This document shows, piece after piece, positions 24,018 to 35,897 of a DNA stretch of 64,000 nucleotides. The translations under genes and the position numbers were made by a program. Source of the stretch: Phycomyces nitens (Eukaryota > Mucoromycota > Mucoromycetes > Mucorales > Phycomycetaceae). The notes under the pieces were generated by a model. It had not been told where the DNA came from. It saw only the letters and a list, made by a program, of their open reading frames with translations, and did no database searches. The DNA is taken from contig JAHRBC010000005.1 of the NCBI GenBank assembly GCA_022702545.1, forward strand, positions 2,914,001-2,978,000. The letters are read 5' to 3'. Numbering within the stretch: position 1 is the first letter of the stretch; every line of letters starts with the position of its first letter.

Positions 24018-24855
24018 AAAGGTATGTATTTTGAACTATTTCTCTTGTTAAAAATATTTTTCTAATATTAATTATAGTATATCAATGCCCAAATGTATCC
24101 GTTATTATGAGCATATGAATATATATTGGCTTGTTTATATCAGTATACTCTTGTTTCTTTCATTTAATGAAATACCCAATTGCCAAGTAAGTACCTTGCC
24201 TTTCAACTCTATAAAATGCTATAACAAAAAATCTAAAATGTGCTCTTTTATTCTATTGCTAGACTATAAAACTTGGTCAGGTAAATATAATCGGAATCTA
24301 TGTTTTTCAGGTAGGAAATAAAATATGGTCTGCAAGAACCATTAGACGTATTATTAGAATAAGACCATGTAGTCCAGAGCAAGAGATTATATTATTGCTA
24401 GTGCTTTTACAAATAAAAATATTATAATAAAATATACAAAATTATTATATCCTACCAAAACAAAATCAATATCAAATGTGTTTTTTTAAAAATCCAATCA
24501 ATACCAGGTGTTGTTGAAGCAATTGATCCAATAGAATGAATCAATAGGCAGCCAAAACCACCTAGTATTGAAAAAATAACAGCCCTCTCAAATCCAGGTG
24601 GTTTATAAATGGGGTTTTTTAGTAATCTATATTTGTAATTTTACAGATACTTGGCTTTCAATTAAGGTTTGCACACAGATAATGTACCTAAGCTCCCTTT
24701 CATAATGACAAAGTAATCAATACCATTTGGGCAAAAATCCAATATTATGTCAGCTAGGTATTCTATAATATTATGCTGTCAAGTATTATTATGTTACATA
24801 ATATCCCAATAACCAACATCTGTTATTTCCATGATTTGCATATGTTTTTCCAGTG
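24018..24855 (-). repeat. Long inverted repeat, right arm (inverted copy of the family's left end)
   Basis: Inverse of 17538-18378, abutting copy B's right terminus with no spacer and ending GTTTTTCCAGTG at 24855. It is therefore the first 840 bp of another family member, or of copy B itself, in opposite orientation and truncated. The next base begins a fragment homologous to 35735 onward. The short open frame at 24085-24321 lies in this noncoding arm and has no support as a gene. Confidence 0.85.
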
Positions 24856-25245
24856 GTGTTTATAACCGTGCCAATCTCACATGAAGGAGGCTCATTTGGT
24901 TTTAATTCAAAGAGTCATTGCAAAGACAAGACAAGAGAAGCAAAAAGAAAAAGAAAAAAGAAAGCACACTAAGCATATGCTAAAAATGCAACGGGGCCAA
25001 TAAGAGTTGCCTAAAAAAACAATCTTAAACCCTTGTTTTATTGCTTAGCACTTACACAATACTTGTTTTTGGCGGTATAGAGCTATATTAAAGAGTAGAA
25101 ATATTATATTGGCATTAGATTAGCAATAGATGATCAACAAAGCAATCACCCGTTGCACATCTGTCATGATTGCTAATTTGACGCCATCACCAAGTTGCAA
25201 CATCTCATCTTCAAAAAAGAAAAGAACGACTTGCACTTTGCTGCT
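24856..25245 (-). pseudogene. Fragment homologous to the 3' end of the gene at 35898-36925
   Basis: Starting GTGTTTATAACCGTGCC, this stretch aligns with 35735-36130, covering the last two exons and 3' flank of the four-exon gene at 35898-36925. The acidic exon is recognisable (around 25160-25240) but carries several changes. The upstream exons of that gene are not found beyond 25245, so this is a truncated relic. Confidence 0.7.
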
Positions 25246-27399
25246 ATATTGTGATAAATAATATTGTATTAACAATAATGTGTATTCAAAACATATATTA
25301 AAGAGTCAACTTACTTTATTATTCTCTATTATTTATTTATGAGCTTGGTTATTGATTGTAAAGCCTTTTCCAAGTCTTTTGGTGCACAGCATTCTATAAT
25401 ATTTATATTGATTCTGTGATAGAACATTATATTATTTTATGGCCATAGGATAGTTTTCTCATCAATTAAATAGTGTTTGATAATATAAGACCATGCTTTT
25501 AGTTGATGCTGCGATTCATAGTCAAAGGATGGTTTGAGAAAAATATTAACAAAAACAAAGGTTATTCTCTATGGGTTCTCTTGTGCCATATTTTTTGATC
25601 TTAATGATAAAGCATATTATGTAAATGAAGTTTACTCTTTTCTTTGAGACCACCACCTGTATCAATTGCTAACTTACCAAGCTAATCAAGGTATTTGTCC
25701 AATAGATCCCATTTTATACCAAATATCCATTTATAATAAATGAAAAATATATACAAACCAAACACTTTAACAAACTATTGACTTTTGAATGTCCCTTTGG
25801 GTTGATCAATCTTCATTTGACTGCAAAGATTTTTGGTAAAAATATTAATAAAATAGCTTGCTGTCTGATACTTGCCAAGCATGGATAATAACCATATCCT
25901 TTAGATTGTGAACAAAGGAATGGCCCTTGTATTTTAATATAGCTTTTGCATTGCTAGATAAAATAAAAATCACAAGTTAAATCATAGTATAGTATTCTAT
26001 TATTGTTACAATTGATTATTACCTTTTCCATAAGATACACTTTAAGAATCTGCGCAACTTACTTTCCCAACAAGTTTATAGCAAGACTATATCTCGGTCT
26101 CTTTTAAACTATTCAAAATTACCTGATACACCTTTTTTCATATAATAAATTGCCGAGGCCTATTACAAAGCTGTTCCACTCAATTCATAGAGAGAATTAT
26201 AAGTAAACTGGATAAGCTCATTAGATACTTTGAAATTCGCGGCTATATCAATATAGCAATGAGTATGTATCATAATATTAAACTCTTGTAACCACATACA
26301 TATACTAAAGCTTGTTTTTGGGATATTTTCAATGGGAGAAGTGGTGACCAACTGTGTAAGCTTTTCAGTCAATTTGTCTATTTAAATATTAATGTTATAC
26401 ATGGCATAAGAATAGTATAAATGAAGTTCTGTTTAGTTATTACCTGTGACATACTGATTTGAATGCTATGGAGGTTGATGTTTCCACTGTCATTGTTAAT
26501 GTCCATCATTGGACAGATTCAACTTTGCATTCTTTATTTAAATACCCAATCGGCAATGTTGTAAATGAGTATTGATCACTGCTGAATCTGAGAGTAAGAC
26601 TGAAGGATAAAATAATATCCTCAGCTATTCCAGTTAAACAGATCTGGCTTTATGAGATTATCCAATACACAGATCATTATACACATAATTGATTATTATT
26701 TATTATTATTATTGTTATCACCATAATATGGGATATACAGATATACACATATTTATCTAATGGCATCATCATATTCCATCTACATATTTTGTTGATTATA
26801 TGAATACTTGATTGAGAGACTACAACTACAATGAATTAATAATTCTAAAAACATTACCCAAGTATCTGGGTCGGAATATTAAAATATTACCAATAGCATA
26901 AATGCTCTTCTTTACCAAAGCTCTCTGGCTGATCTGACTGGAGAAGTATCATATCAATAGGTCTCTCTGGATCTTTCCAGAAAGACAATACTCCTGGAAG
27001 ATGACTCATTGTGATAAATATTACCAAAGCATATACTGAATTATAAATCAGAAAACATATAAATATCAGTAGTTAGTTCTGTGTAGAAACATAACCTTTT
27101 TCTTGATAATAAACACCCTACACAAGTTCTCACGAATTCTTTCGTATCTTTCTTATTTTTACTCTACCCACAACAGGCAAGATTAGCACCAACAATCACC
27201 ACCCAATGCCCCCTTGTCCTTGTAGAAAATAAATATAGTATTAGTAAAAACACAAAGTAAGAATCACTTGTTATTTGTACATGCTTACCTAGCAATCACA
27301 ATATAACTAATGAAAACCAGCTCATTAGTATTGTTTATCTCTACTTTTAGTATAGAGATTAAGACTTTAGTTAATATTTTGTTACTTTAGAAAAAACTC
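25246..27399. other. Eroded AT-rich sequence
   Basis: No gene that I can support. A 69-codon open frame on - (26372-26163) has no recognisable motif. The right side probably contains unrecognisable upstream parts of the Tnp2-like gene whose 3' end starts at about 27400. Confidence 0.4.
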
Positions 27400-28052
27400 A
27401 TGAAGGAGCACGGCATTGCAAATGATGACTTGTATGTAGCAGAAATAAAGTAGCAGCCCGTACTTTGTACAACGGGCTATATACTACAACCGACATTTGC
27501 AGTTGTTAATGTAGATGACGTCCAACATCAACAACTCAATCAATACCTACCAGACAGAAATAATTCTATTTTATTGCACTGTACTACATATTTAAGAATA
27601 ATTGACGTGTTACCATGAGTAGTCTCTCTATTCTATAATTCATTCTTTATAATGCCCTCTCTATACTTCTTTATATTATTATATGGACACCAAATAAAAT
27701 AAAGCAGCTAATAATGTCAAAAACAAAAATTTGGTTTCAAAAAACGGTAGTTATGTTACCGTTTCTTTCACACAGGACAAAAATTATTTTTCTCAAGAAT
27801 GCACAACATCTTCAACACCAAATAAAATGCTCATTTCGATAAACAATGTTACCTAAAATTTTACGAGCCCTTTCTATGGTACTACAACTACCTCATTGCC
27901 AGAGGAAAAGAGATTCTATGAGACTTTTATGAATTGGCATCAATGACATTACCTTTCAACCACAATCTGTGGAGAAAAAGCAGTCTAAAATCAGAAAAAA
28001 TGGCAGTTATGTTACCATTTTGGTAGCTGTTCCCACTCCTCTCGCCGTAGTG
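27400..28052 (+). mobile_element. 3' end fragment of a CACTACGG-ended Tnp2-like element
   Basis: Aligns with 57897-58539: remnants of the last coding exon (27404-27590, broken) followed by the same subterminal region and the terminus CGCCGTAGTG ending at 28052. The shared coding end plus shared terminus in two unlinked copies shows that the Tnp2-like gene and the CACTACGG/AACGGTAG end belong to one element family. Confidence 0.78.
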
Positions 28053-28786
28053 GTTATGTAGCATAAACTGGTCAAGAAGGTTTACAGACAGTTAGAGACT
28101 AGTTGATTTCACTCGGGACAATCAACGGACAGAAAACGGGCAGATAATACAGACAACAGACAATGGAACCAACAGTGAGACAGAGATCTTATAACTTTAA
28201 TGGAAAACAGCTTTGTATTTCACTCAGGACAATATAAACTCGAATTGGGTTCAAAAGAAAATAATCGGAAAACTAAATGAATTTTATTGATAGAGATATT
28301 GCTCTTCTTTTATACAAAACTATTGAATAGTTCTTCTTACTAATTATGTTATTCAAATGTCATTCCAATCGTAGCTAAAGATAAAAGAGATTATATGAAC
28401 AAATCCGGAAAAGTGTCAATAAACAAGAAGTATAAAATATGGGGGGTAAGCTGGAAAGAATTATCGAAGTGTGAACAATGGAATGGGTAAAGGTAAAAAT
28501 GTCAGGGTAAATTGAAGTAAGGGGAAATAATCTTTAAAGATAAAAAGGGAAAAAGAATTGAGACAATATTCTGGACAAGAAATCCGGAAATTGGGGATAA
28601 CTTCAGGTCCCGCTGAAGTTCTGACAATGGTAGTAATGGTTAGTTGTGACATAGCACTCTTTCTTGGTGGGGCCCTTAGTGACGTCATGGAATTTCTGCT
28701 AGTTTTGTGGTGCAGCTGGCAAATCTACAACACCTGTGACAAACATGACGCGTGATGTGTTTGTATGGTTGTGTATGGTAACCAAA
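28053..28786. other. Spacer between CACTACGG-family ends
   Basis: No supportable gene. Open frames at 28461-28688 (-) and 28558-28755 (+) overlap each other and lack motifs. Confidence 0.4.
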
Positions 28787-29160
28787 CACTACGGCTAAGA
28801 AATCGGCAGTTATCTACCGTTTTGGTAACATAACTGCCGATTTTTTGGTGGGGAAAAATGGTAGATATGACCCTGTGTAAGGCGAATTTGGTAGTAGCTA
28901 CCGTTTTTATAGTGGCAAAAATCGGCAGATAACTACCGTTTTGGTAACATAACTACCGTTTTTCTTCACTAAAAAAACGGCAGTTATCTACCGTTTTGGT
29001 AACATTGCTACCGTTTTTTTGGTGGGGAAAAACAGTAGATATGACCCTGTGTAAGGCGAGTTTGGTAGCAGCTACCGTTTTTTGCTAATAAATAATTGGC
29101 AGATAACTACCGTTTTAGTAACATAACTACCGTTTTTTTTATCCAACTAAAAATACTTCC
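28787..29160. repeat. Subterminal AACGGTAG repeat array with about 178-bp tandem duplication
   Basis: Many copies of CGGTAG or CGGCAG and their inverses CTACCG or CTGCCG, often paired as short palindromes. A block beginning TTTTTTGGTGGGGAAAAA recurs at about 28847 and 29025, giving two tandem units of roughly 178 bp. Dense palindromic subterminal repeats are typical transposase-binding regions of CACTA elements. Confidence 0.85.
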
Positions 29161-29433
29161 CACTACGGCGGAAGGACCGGTAGCTGTGCCGAAAACGGTA
29201 GCATAACTACCGTTTTTTATGATTTTTGAGCACTTTATCTCCGCAGATTGTGGTTGAAAGGTAATGTCATCGATGCCGATTCATAAAAGTCGCATGGAAT
29301 GTCTTTTCATCAGGCAATGAGGTAGTTGTAGTACCATAGAAAGGGCTCGTAAGTTTTTAGGCAACGTTATTTATTGAAATGAGCATTTTATTTGGTGTTA
29401 ACGATGTTGCGCATTTTTGAGAAAAATAATTTT
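29161..29433 (-). mobile_element. Inverted terminal fragment of the CACTACGG family
   Basis: Begins CACTACGGCGGAAGG and is the inverse of the 3' end region seen at 27770-28052 and 58260-58539. It stops where the MULE begins. Sequence beyond the MULE does not continue the family consensus, so the MULE insertion was accompanied or followed by loss. Confidence 0.8.
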
Positions 29434-32400
29434 GGGGAATTCTTGATACACTCCCTCAATACACTCCCTCCGCCAAAAAATCAAAAAAGTGTGACGTAGA
29501 CTTTTCGTGAGGATTGTAATTATTTCTTCATACACTCCCTCAATACACTCCCTCCTACACTCCCACCAAAAGAAAATCAAAAAAGTGTGACGTAGACTCT
29601 TTTGTAAAGAGTGAATTTCAGTGTTCATATTTTCAAACCTTCTTTGAACTTTACCTTGTCAAAATGTTTTCTCAATCTAACCGAACTCGCGATAACATGA
29701 ACACCGAATTCAAGAAAAGCTTTGCCATTGGCAGGCAATTTCAATCGAAAGAAGAGCTTACCAAAACTGTTAAAAGCTTTGGAAAGAAATACAACGTTGT
29801 CTTTTCTATTAAAAGCTCGAGTCTTAAGCAAGGCAAATTTGCTTACATTTGCAAGCATGGAGGATTGAAGCGTGAATTGGAAAAGAATTCTGCCGGAATC
29901 AAGAATCAAGAAGCAATTGAAGGCGCCGAGACCATGAAGAAAGAAGTGAAACGGAGCACCCAAAAGTTTGATTGCCCTGCTTCTTTCAACTTGTTTGATT
30001 TCGCCATAACTAGAAGTAACATGGAGCATAATCACCCCATCTCACAGGACAACACTACTTATGCAGTCAATCGTAAGCAGCCACCTAAAATCATGGAACG
30101 AATCTACACTTTGCTGGCTAGTGGGCATAAAGACCCAGTTACAAGTGTTATGGACATAAGTGCACATATCAACACTTGGCAACTATTTCTAAATTATTTT
30201 TACCTAGACTTTGAAAGCTTTGAATGTAACAAATATCATCAAAAAGGATATTCATAACATCCAAACTCTTTTTTTGAAGAATGAGAATGGAAAAGAAATG
30301 TTTCTCCTTATATCCTATCTTGAAAGCATTGGATATACTGTTCGCATTCAAGTAGAGACGAAAGGAGACATACAAGAAGTTAAAGGAATTTTCTTTATTC
30401 ACTATGCAGCAATTCAAGAAGCAAGAATTTGGCCCGAGGCAGTTACGATCGATGCAACCTACAAGACCAATGCCCACAAGTTGTCTCTTGTAAATGTTGT
30501 TGGCACAAGTAATGCATCCTCTGATAAAGGAAACAATAAGCTGCAAACTTTTGCAATTGCAGCAGCTTTTGTTAATTCGGAAACCAAGGCAACATACACC
30601 TGGATCCTAGAGGAATTGCGAGAGGCCATTTGGTCTACAAATTAACACCCTTTGCCATCAGTTTTTGTTACTGACAATGAGCAAGCTTTGCGCAATGCAA
30701 TTGGTGCTATTTTCCCCAAAAGCCAGCACTTGCTCTGTTCCTGGCATTTGTGGAATACCATGGCAACGAAGCTCCCAATTGGAACAATAGATTCAGCCGA
30801 GTATAATCTTCGTCGTGCTCAAGCTGAATTGGAGTTCAAGGCGATCATGTCTAGCTTTGACAAAGCAAGCTATAAGGAGGCGCTTGGCAGCTTTGAACAG
30901 CTGATCACAACCCATGGCTACTTCAAGAACAATGGAAGTTTGGCATTGCGTTACTTGAAGGATGTGTAAGCTATAGTGCTTTTGTTAAAGTCTTTTACTA
31001 ATCATAATCTTGTATTAGTTTGCTCCAGGATGATGAGGTCAAACACTGGGTGGGTATGTATGCCAATGATCACACTCACATGGGAAACCGAACTTCTGGA
31101 AGAGCAGAGAGCTTCCATTCAGGTTTGAAAAGAGCTTTGGGTAGCCAGTCTGCATCCAAGCTCACGCTTACTGTTAAGCGAATGAATGTGTACTATGAGC
31201 AAAAGGTAAATGGTTAATCCCAGACAACCCATCATCCATATTTTAACTTTTTTAAAGAGACAAAATCGCTACAGAAAGCTAAATATTGAGAGGATCAGCA
31301 TTGATTCAGTTCTGTTTGACAGAGAAAAAGAGTTTAGATTTAAAAATCTTGCTTTTAAAGTTGTCAGATTTGCAATGGACAAGATCAAGACAAACACAAT
31401 CACCAGCCTGCAATCTGATTTTGTTTCTAGAGGTGCCAATTGCAAGTGCTGGGATCGCATCAGATACAAGCTGCCATGCCCTTGCATTATTGCTGCTAGT
31501 CCTGAGGTTTTACCTCTTGACATTGTTGATATGCGCTGGCAGTTTGAATGTGACAAAAGTTTGTATCTTGAAAGCAATTATGCTAAGAATAACCTTTATA
31601 TGTTCTGACTGATATTTCTTTACATAGACTTTGAAGAGAAAACAGAGAATGTCCCTCTCAGCTCTGTTGTTGAGCCTGATCTAGAGAGCAAAGAAAACTT
31701 AGGTAAGTGCTGAGAATCTATGGAGGCTTCTAGGGGTGCATTTATACAGGTAAGTATAATATCAGAGTACCATTAAAAGAAAATAAAACTCCAATTTATG
31801 ATAAAGAGGGACCTTGTTTTTTCTTGGAAATAAAACCCAAATAAACCTGACTACCACAACTTTTATAAAACTTGGCTATTATATATGCTTTATTAAAGGC
31901 TTAATTTTAATGACCCATAAATCATATTACATACTTTATTTGCGCTTCTATGAATGCCTCCCAAGTGCCCATAAATAACTCTTTAAATTAATTGCTTCAT
32001 GTGCTTATTTCATTTTTACATAAATAATAGAATCTGCAAATAATTCGACTGCCAACTCTGTTTTGGTTTCTGAAGCAACTTCTTCTGTTCAGAATGATGA
32101 TAATGACTATTCTTGTAGTAAGAAAAGAGAATTTTTTATTATATAAATGCTAAACCCTTATGATTATCTGTTTATTTTTATTAGGTGAAGATTTTGAGGT
32201 GGTTGACGACACTGAAGATTGCAATGATGATGAAACTGATCCCACGAGTGTTTTGTTGAAAAGCAAAAAAGATGCTGATCAATTTGATAAAAGTAAGTAT
32301 ACAAAATTATATTGGTCATCTCTTGAAACTCTCGTTCTTGGTCTAATGACTCGTGTTTTTTATATAAAATGCAGATCTGAAAAAGGTCTGTCCATCCAAC

Positions 32401-33920
32401 AAAGAGGTCTTATTGGCACGTGTAGAGCAACTCCTTCATGGGATATACAATACTGTCACTTTATACAGTACCCAGCAAGAGATTTCCGATGCAATCAAGG
32501 TTTTGGAGAAAACAGAGGCAGCAATCCTAAAGCCAGCTATAAATATGGATCTCTTGATGCCTCCTTCGACCAACACCAACCGCAAAGGTAGAAAGTCAAA
32601 GAGAGGGGTTAAGAGTGGAACAGGACGGCTGAGAATCCTCCAAGAGCTATTCGATGAAAGCCAAAAAAAAGAAATCAAAAAAAAAGAAAAAGTCAAAAAA
32701 GAAGAAGAGGAGCATAACAAGAAAAAAGACAGTTGGAGATTGAAGAAAGACATGTCAATCTCGAACAGAAAAAAGAAAGTTGACATTGCTTGTACGTGCC
32801 GTTGATGGTAGCTTCTCTTATTCAGACAAAAGCACCATTGAAGCCAAAAAGGATATACCAAGTGTTGCAAGAGATTTATCTCATCACTCCTCTGCATATG
32901 ACAGGTATGTAAAGACTAAAAACAATGCTTATAACCAACTAAATATTGGGCCTATTTTCACTTAGTTTACAAACATATTGCAATGCAAAGAAAGATGCTC
33001 CTTTCCAATGGATACATACGCAGTCAACTAGAAATGCAATTGCTGCCATTCATAGTGTTGGTGCTGATGGTAACTGTGGCTTTCGAGCTGTCAGTTTTGG
33101 TGTACACAAGGACCAATGCAAATGGATTGATGTAAAGGGTGATATGCTCAAGATGTATATGAGATACAAAGACGCTTTATACAAAGCAATTGGCACAGAT
33201 GCTGTAGTCCAGTACGAAGAGGAGAGAATGATCAACAGACTCCAATCCAAAAAATTGTCTTGTTTGGGGCAAACTGATCTATCCTTGTGGTTCAGCACCT
33301 TTATCTGCCCTCAAATTGTTGCTGACACATACCAAAGACCTGTCATAATCTACACATACTCTGAACATTCTGTCAGAACCACAGGAAAACTGAATGCATA
33401 CCATGAATCTCAGGTTTATTGGCCACTCATCCACATGGAATTAACATCTGCAGACTATCCAATCACACTCCTTCTTTTGTTTTCACACTTTTACTACGTT
33501 GAATTTCAGTGTACTCCTACAGGCCGAATGAAGAAATTTGATAAGCCAACTCTCAACTTTGACCATGTTTGAATTAGAGAGGCATTCCCTCAGACATGCA
33601 ACAGTGTCGACTACTCGGTCCTTTTTAAGAGTTAAAAAAATATATTATATCAATTACAGTACTAAAATTCATTTTACAAAAAAAAAGTCTACATTAGTCT
33701 TTTTTGATATCTTTGTGGTGGGAGTGTATTGAGGGAGTGTATGAAAAAGACATTCACTTTACAAAAAAGTCTACGTCACACTTTTTCCATTTTCTTTTGG
33801 TGGGAGTGTATTGAGGGAGTGTATGAAGAACTAATTACAATCCTCACAAAAAGCCTACGTCAGACTTTTTTGGTTTTTTGACGGGCGGAGTGTAATAAGG
33901 GAGTGTATCAAGAATCTCCC
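29434..33920 (+). mobile_element. Mutator-like element (MULE) with long inverted repeats
   Basis: The left end is GGGGAATTCTTGATACACTC at 29434. The right end, read inward from 33920, is GGGAGATTCTTGATACACTC. The inverted repeats extend about 180-200 bp with internal reiteration of CAATACACTCCCTC-type units and a conserved GTGTGACGTAGACTTTT block. TAATTTT flanks both ends (29427-29433 and 33921-33927), a 7-bp candidate duplication; MULEs usually make 8-11 bp, so part may have mutated. It contains one multi-exon gene. Confidence 0.85.
29664..33635 (+). pseudogene. MULE transposase fused to an OTU cysteine protease domain, two nonsense codons
   Basis: Exons are approximately 29664-30146, 30208-30965, 31019-31205, 31258 to about 31550, then several short acidic or basic linker exons to about 32800, and an OTU exon from about 32966. 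The N-terminus has a FAR1/WRKY-GCM1-like zinc region (the SYGEIK-side repeat of Cys and His: FAYICKHGG, KFDCPASFN, MEHNHPIS). The MULE core shows VTIDATYKTN, FVTDNEQALRNAI, CSWHLWNTM and TSGRAESFHSG, with D, D and E catalytic candidates. A SWIM-like CKCW...CPC motif follows. The C-terminal OTU fold has GADGNCGFRAVSF (catalytic Asp and Cys) and HFYYVEF (His). Stops: TAA 30643-30645 and TGA 33570-33572; the latter is CGA in the fragment at 5043, so it is a recent C-to-T change. The true end is 33633-33635. Confidence 0.82.
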
Positions 33921-34764
33921 TAATTTTTCAGACACTAAAAAAAGGTGAAAATTTTTTACAGCTATATTACACTAAAGTTTGTCGTTCCCCACCTCCCCAC
34001 CTGGGAATCTCTGTAGAATATGCATATTGTTTTCTTAATGATGTACTCATTCTGCCAACTACCATTATATTCGAATTAGTTTTAAATCTTATGAGCTGAC
34101 TTTACAGCAATATATTTTCTATGGTAAGAATATTATAATATGTTTACACTCTTTAATTAATCATATTGCGCATTCTCTATTCTCCTTCTACTGCATCTAG
34201 TATTTACATCTGTACGTTTCATATAGTGGCATTAATTCAAGAGATGCTTGGTATACCGATTAACAAGCACAATATATACTGGTATGCTATCCAAAACAAT
34301 ATGCTTGGTTTATTTGATCGCTTCATTCTCTGACCACAATATCTTTATAGCAATTGATGAAGACCAAAGGCCTTCCAAGTCATGACAGTGATTCACAACA
34401 AGATGCTCGGCACGCTGATTAACAAGCACAATATATACTGGTATGCTACCCAAAACAATATATTCGGTTTATTTGATTGCTTCATTCTCTGACCACAATA
34501 TTTTTATAGCAATCGATGAAGACCAAAGGCCATCCAAGTCATAACAACATGTTGTTGGCATCGTGTATAGATTGAGTAAAAGGTTTGTACCATATACGTT
34601 TTATAATATTAAATAGTATTTGCTTTTGGTATGTTTCTATATTATTATTATATATATTTTAATATTATTTGAATTAAATCGAAATTATAATAAAAAATAA
34701 ACCATTATTTCAAATAAATGGCAGTAAAAAAAGAATGGGTGCTAGTATATAAAGAAACGATTTT
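33921..34764. repeat. Noncoding interior with a 159-bp tandem duplication
   Basis: Two tandem units begin AGATGCTTGG at 34242 and AGATGCTCGG at 34401 and run to about 34550. They share blocks such as TTAACAAGCACAATATATAC and TTCATTCTCTGACCACAATA. No gene is visible. Confidence 0.8.
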
Positions 34765-34953
34765 GGTTGGATAAAAAAATGGTAGCTGTGCCTATTCCTG
34801 CCTCATAACTACCCTTTTTTTTCGCACTAAAAAAACAGTAACAGCTACCGAAATCGCCTTATACAGAGTCTTTACTACCGTTTTTTTTGGTGGGAAAAAA
34901 CGGTAGTAATGCTACCAAAACGGTAGTTAGCTACCGTTTTTTCCGCCGTAGTG
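34765..34953. repeat. Right subterminal arm of the CACTACGG element
   Basis: Contains CGGTAG/CTACCG palindromes and ends TTTTTTCCGCCGTAGTG at 34953. It is the inverse counterpart of 28787-29147 without the 178-bp duplication. Confidence 0.8.
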
Positions 34954-35897
34954 TATCCGTTATACACTATAACCTCTCTTTTATAGTACTCTATTTGATA
35001 ATGGGTTCTGCTATTTGTTTACGACCATTCTTTTGAAAGAATGGTTTATTCTTTATTATAGAATGTCTTGATTTAATTCATACCGTATTTTGCACACAAT
35101 TATTATAGAAAAATACTTAAAACTAATGCTATTTAATATTATAAAACATATATAGTACAAACCTTTGTTATAAGCTATACACGCATAATAATACTACGTT
35201 GATATATATTAGATGATCCTTAGCATTCATTCAATTGCTAAAAATTTATTGTGGTTAGAAAAAGAAGCGATCATATAAACCTAGTACATTATTTTGTACT
35301 GCATGCAAGTATATATTATGCTTGTCAATTATTATACCATGCCTTTTGTTTTGAATGATTATACTGAAAGGGATCTCCGGAAATAAACACTATATGTAAT
35401 AGGAGGTCAATAGAATATGTACTGAAAAATTAGTTGAAGAATAATATAATTATTAGACAATCGTCTTACCATAGAAAATCAACTTTGGCATATTCAAATC
35501 ATATGATTCAAAAATGATTTGAATCATTGTAGCAAACAGAGTAATCAGCTCATTAGAAAAGAAAAGTGTATATCTTACAGAGATTGCCAAGTGTAAAAAG
35601 GACAAACTGTATTGTAATATAGCAGTAAAAAGTTTTCGCTCTTTTGTTTCTGGGGGAAAAAGAGCGAGCTGCATTTCATTCCTAAATCAAAGGTAATCGA
35701 GTTGGAGATGCTTCAATCAGAATGTCAATCAGGTGTTTATAACCGTGCCGATCTTACATAAGGAGGCTCATTTGGTTTTATTTCAAAGAGTCAGTGCAAA
35801 GACAAGACAAGAAAAGCAAAAAAAAAGAAAAAAAAGCACACTAAGCATATGCTAAAAAATGCAATGGGGCCAATAAGAGTCGGCTAAACAAAAAATC
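34954..35897. other. AT-rich stretch, nothing recognised
   Basis: No supportable gene; the open frame 35674-35453 (-) has no motif. From 35735 the sequence is the 3' flank shared with the fragment at 24856. Confidence 0.4.

Larger units (their letters stand above)
28787..34953. mobile_element. CACTACGG-ended element with AACGGTAG subterminal repeats, enclosing a MULE
   Basis: The left end CACTACGGC at 28787 and right end GCCGTAGTG at 34953 are inverse. Their subterminal regions match inward in inverse orientation (CGGTAG-TA-CTACCG clusters, a CCTGTGTAAGGCGA block on the left against CTGTATAAGGCGA on the right, and a TTTTTTTATCCAAC boundary at about 29147 and 34765). No matching target duplication is visible (AAA and TAT). 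The interior holds an inverted fragment of a related terminus (29161-29433), a complete MULE (29434-33920) and about 840 bp with a tandem duplication. It may be a composite rather than one original element. Confidence 0.6.

Noticed and set aside
24085..24321. 78-codon open frame on +
   Set aside because: It lies in the inverted left arm of the CACTA-like family. The same sequence at 18140-18310 is noncoding and the frame is not preserved.
17538..24855. A simple fold-back transposon defined by the 840-bp inverted repeats
   Set aside because: The right terminus of copy B at 24017 is clear and abuts the right arm, so the arms are duplicated family left ends, not the element's own inverted repeats.
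26163..26372. 69-codon open frame on - as a gene
   Set aside because: No motif, no supported start or splice partner, in eroded AT-rich sequence.
28558..28755. Overlapping open frames around 28461-28755 as a gene
   Set aside because: Opposite-strand frames overlap, lack motifs and lie between terminal repeats.
32966..33572. OTU domain as a viral gene insertion
   Set aside because: It lies within the MULE inverted repeats, follows the transposase exons on the same strand, and a second MULE end fragment carries the same coding end.
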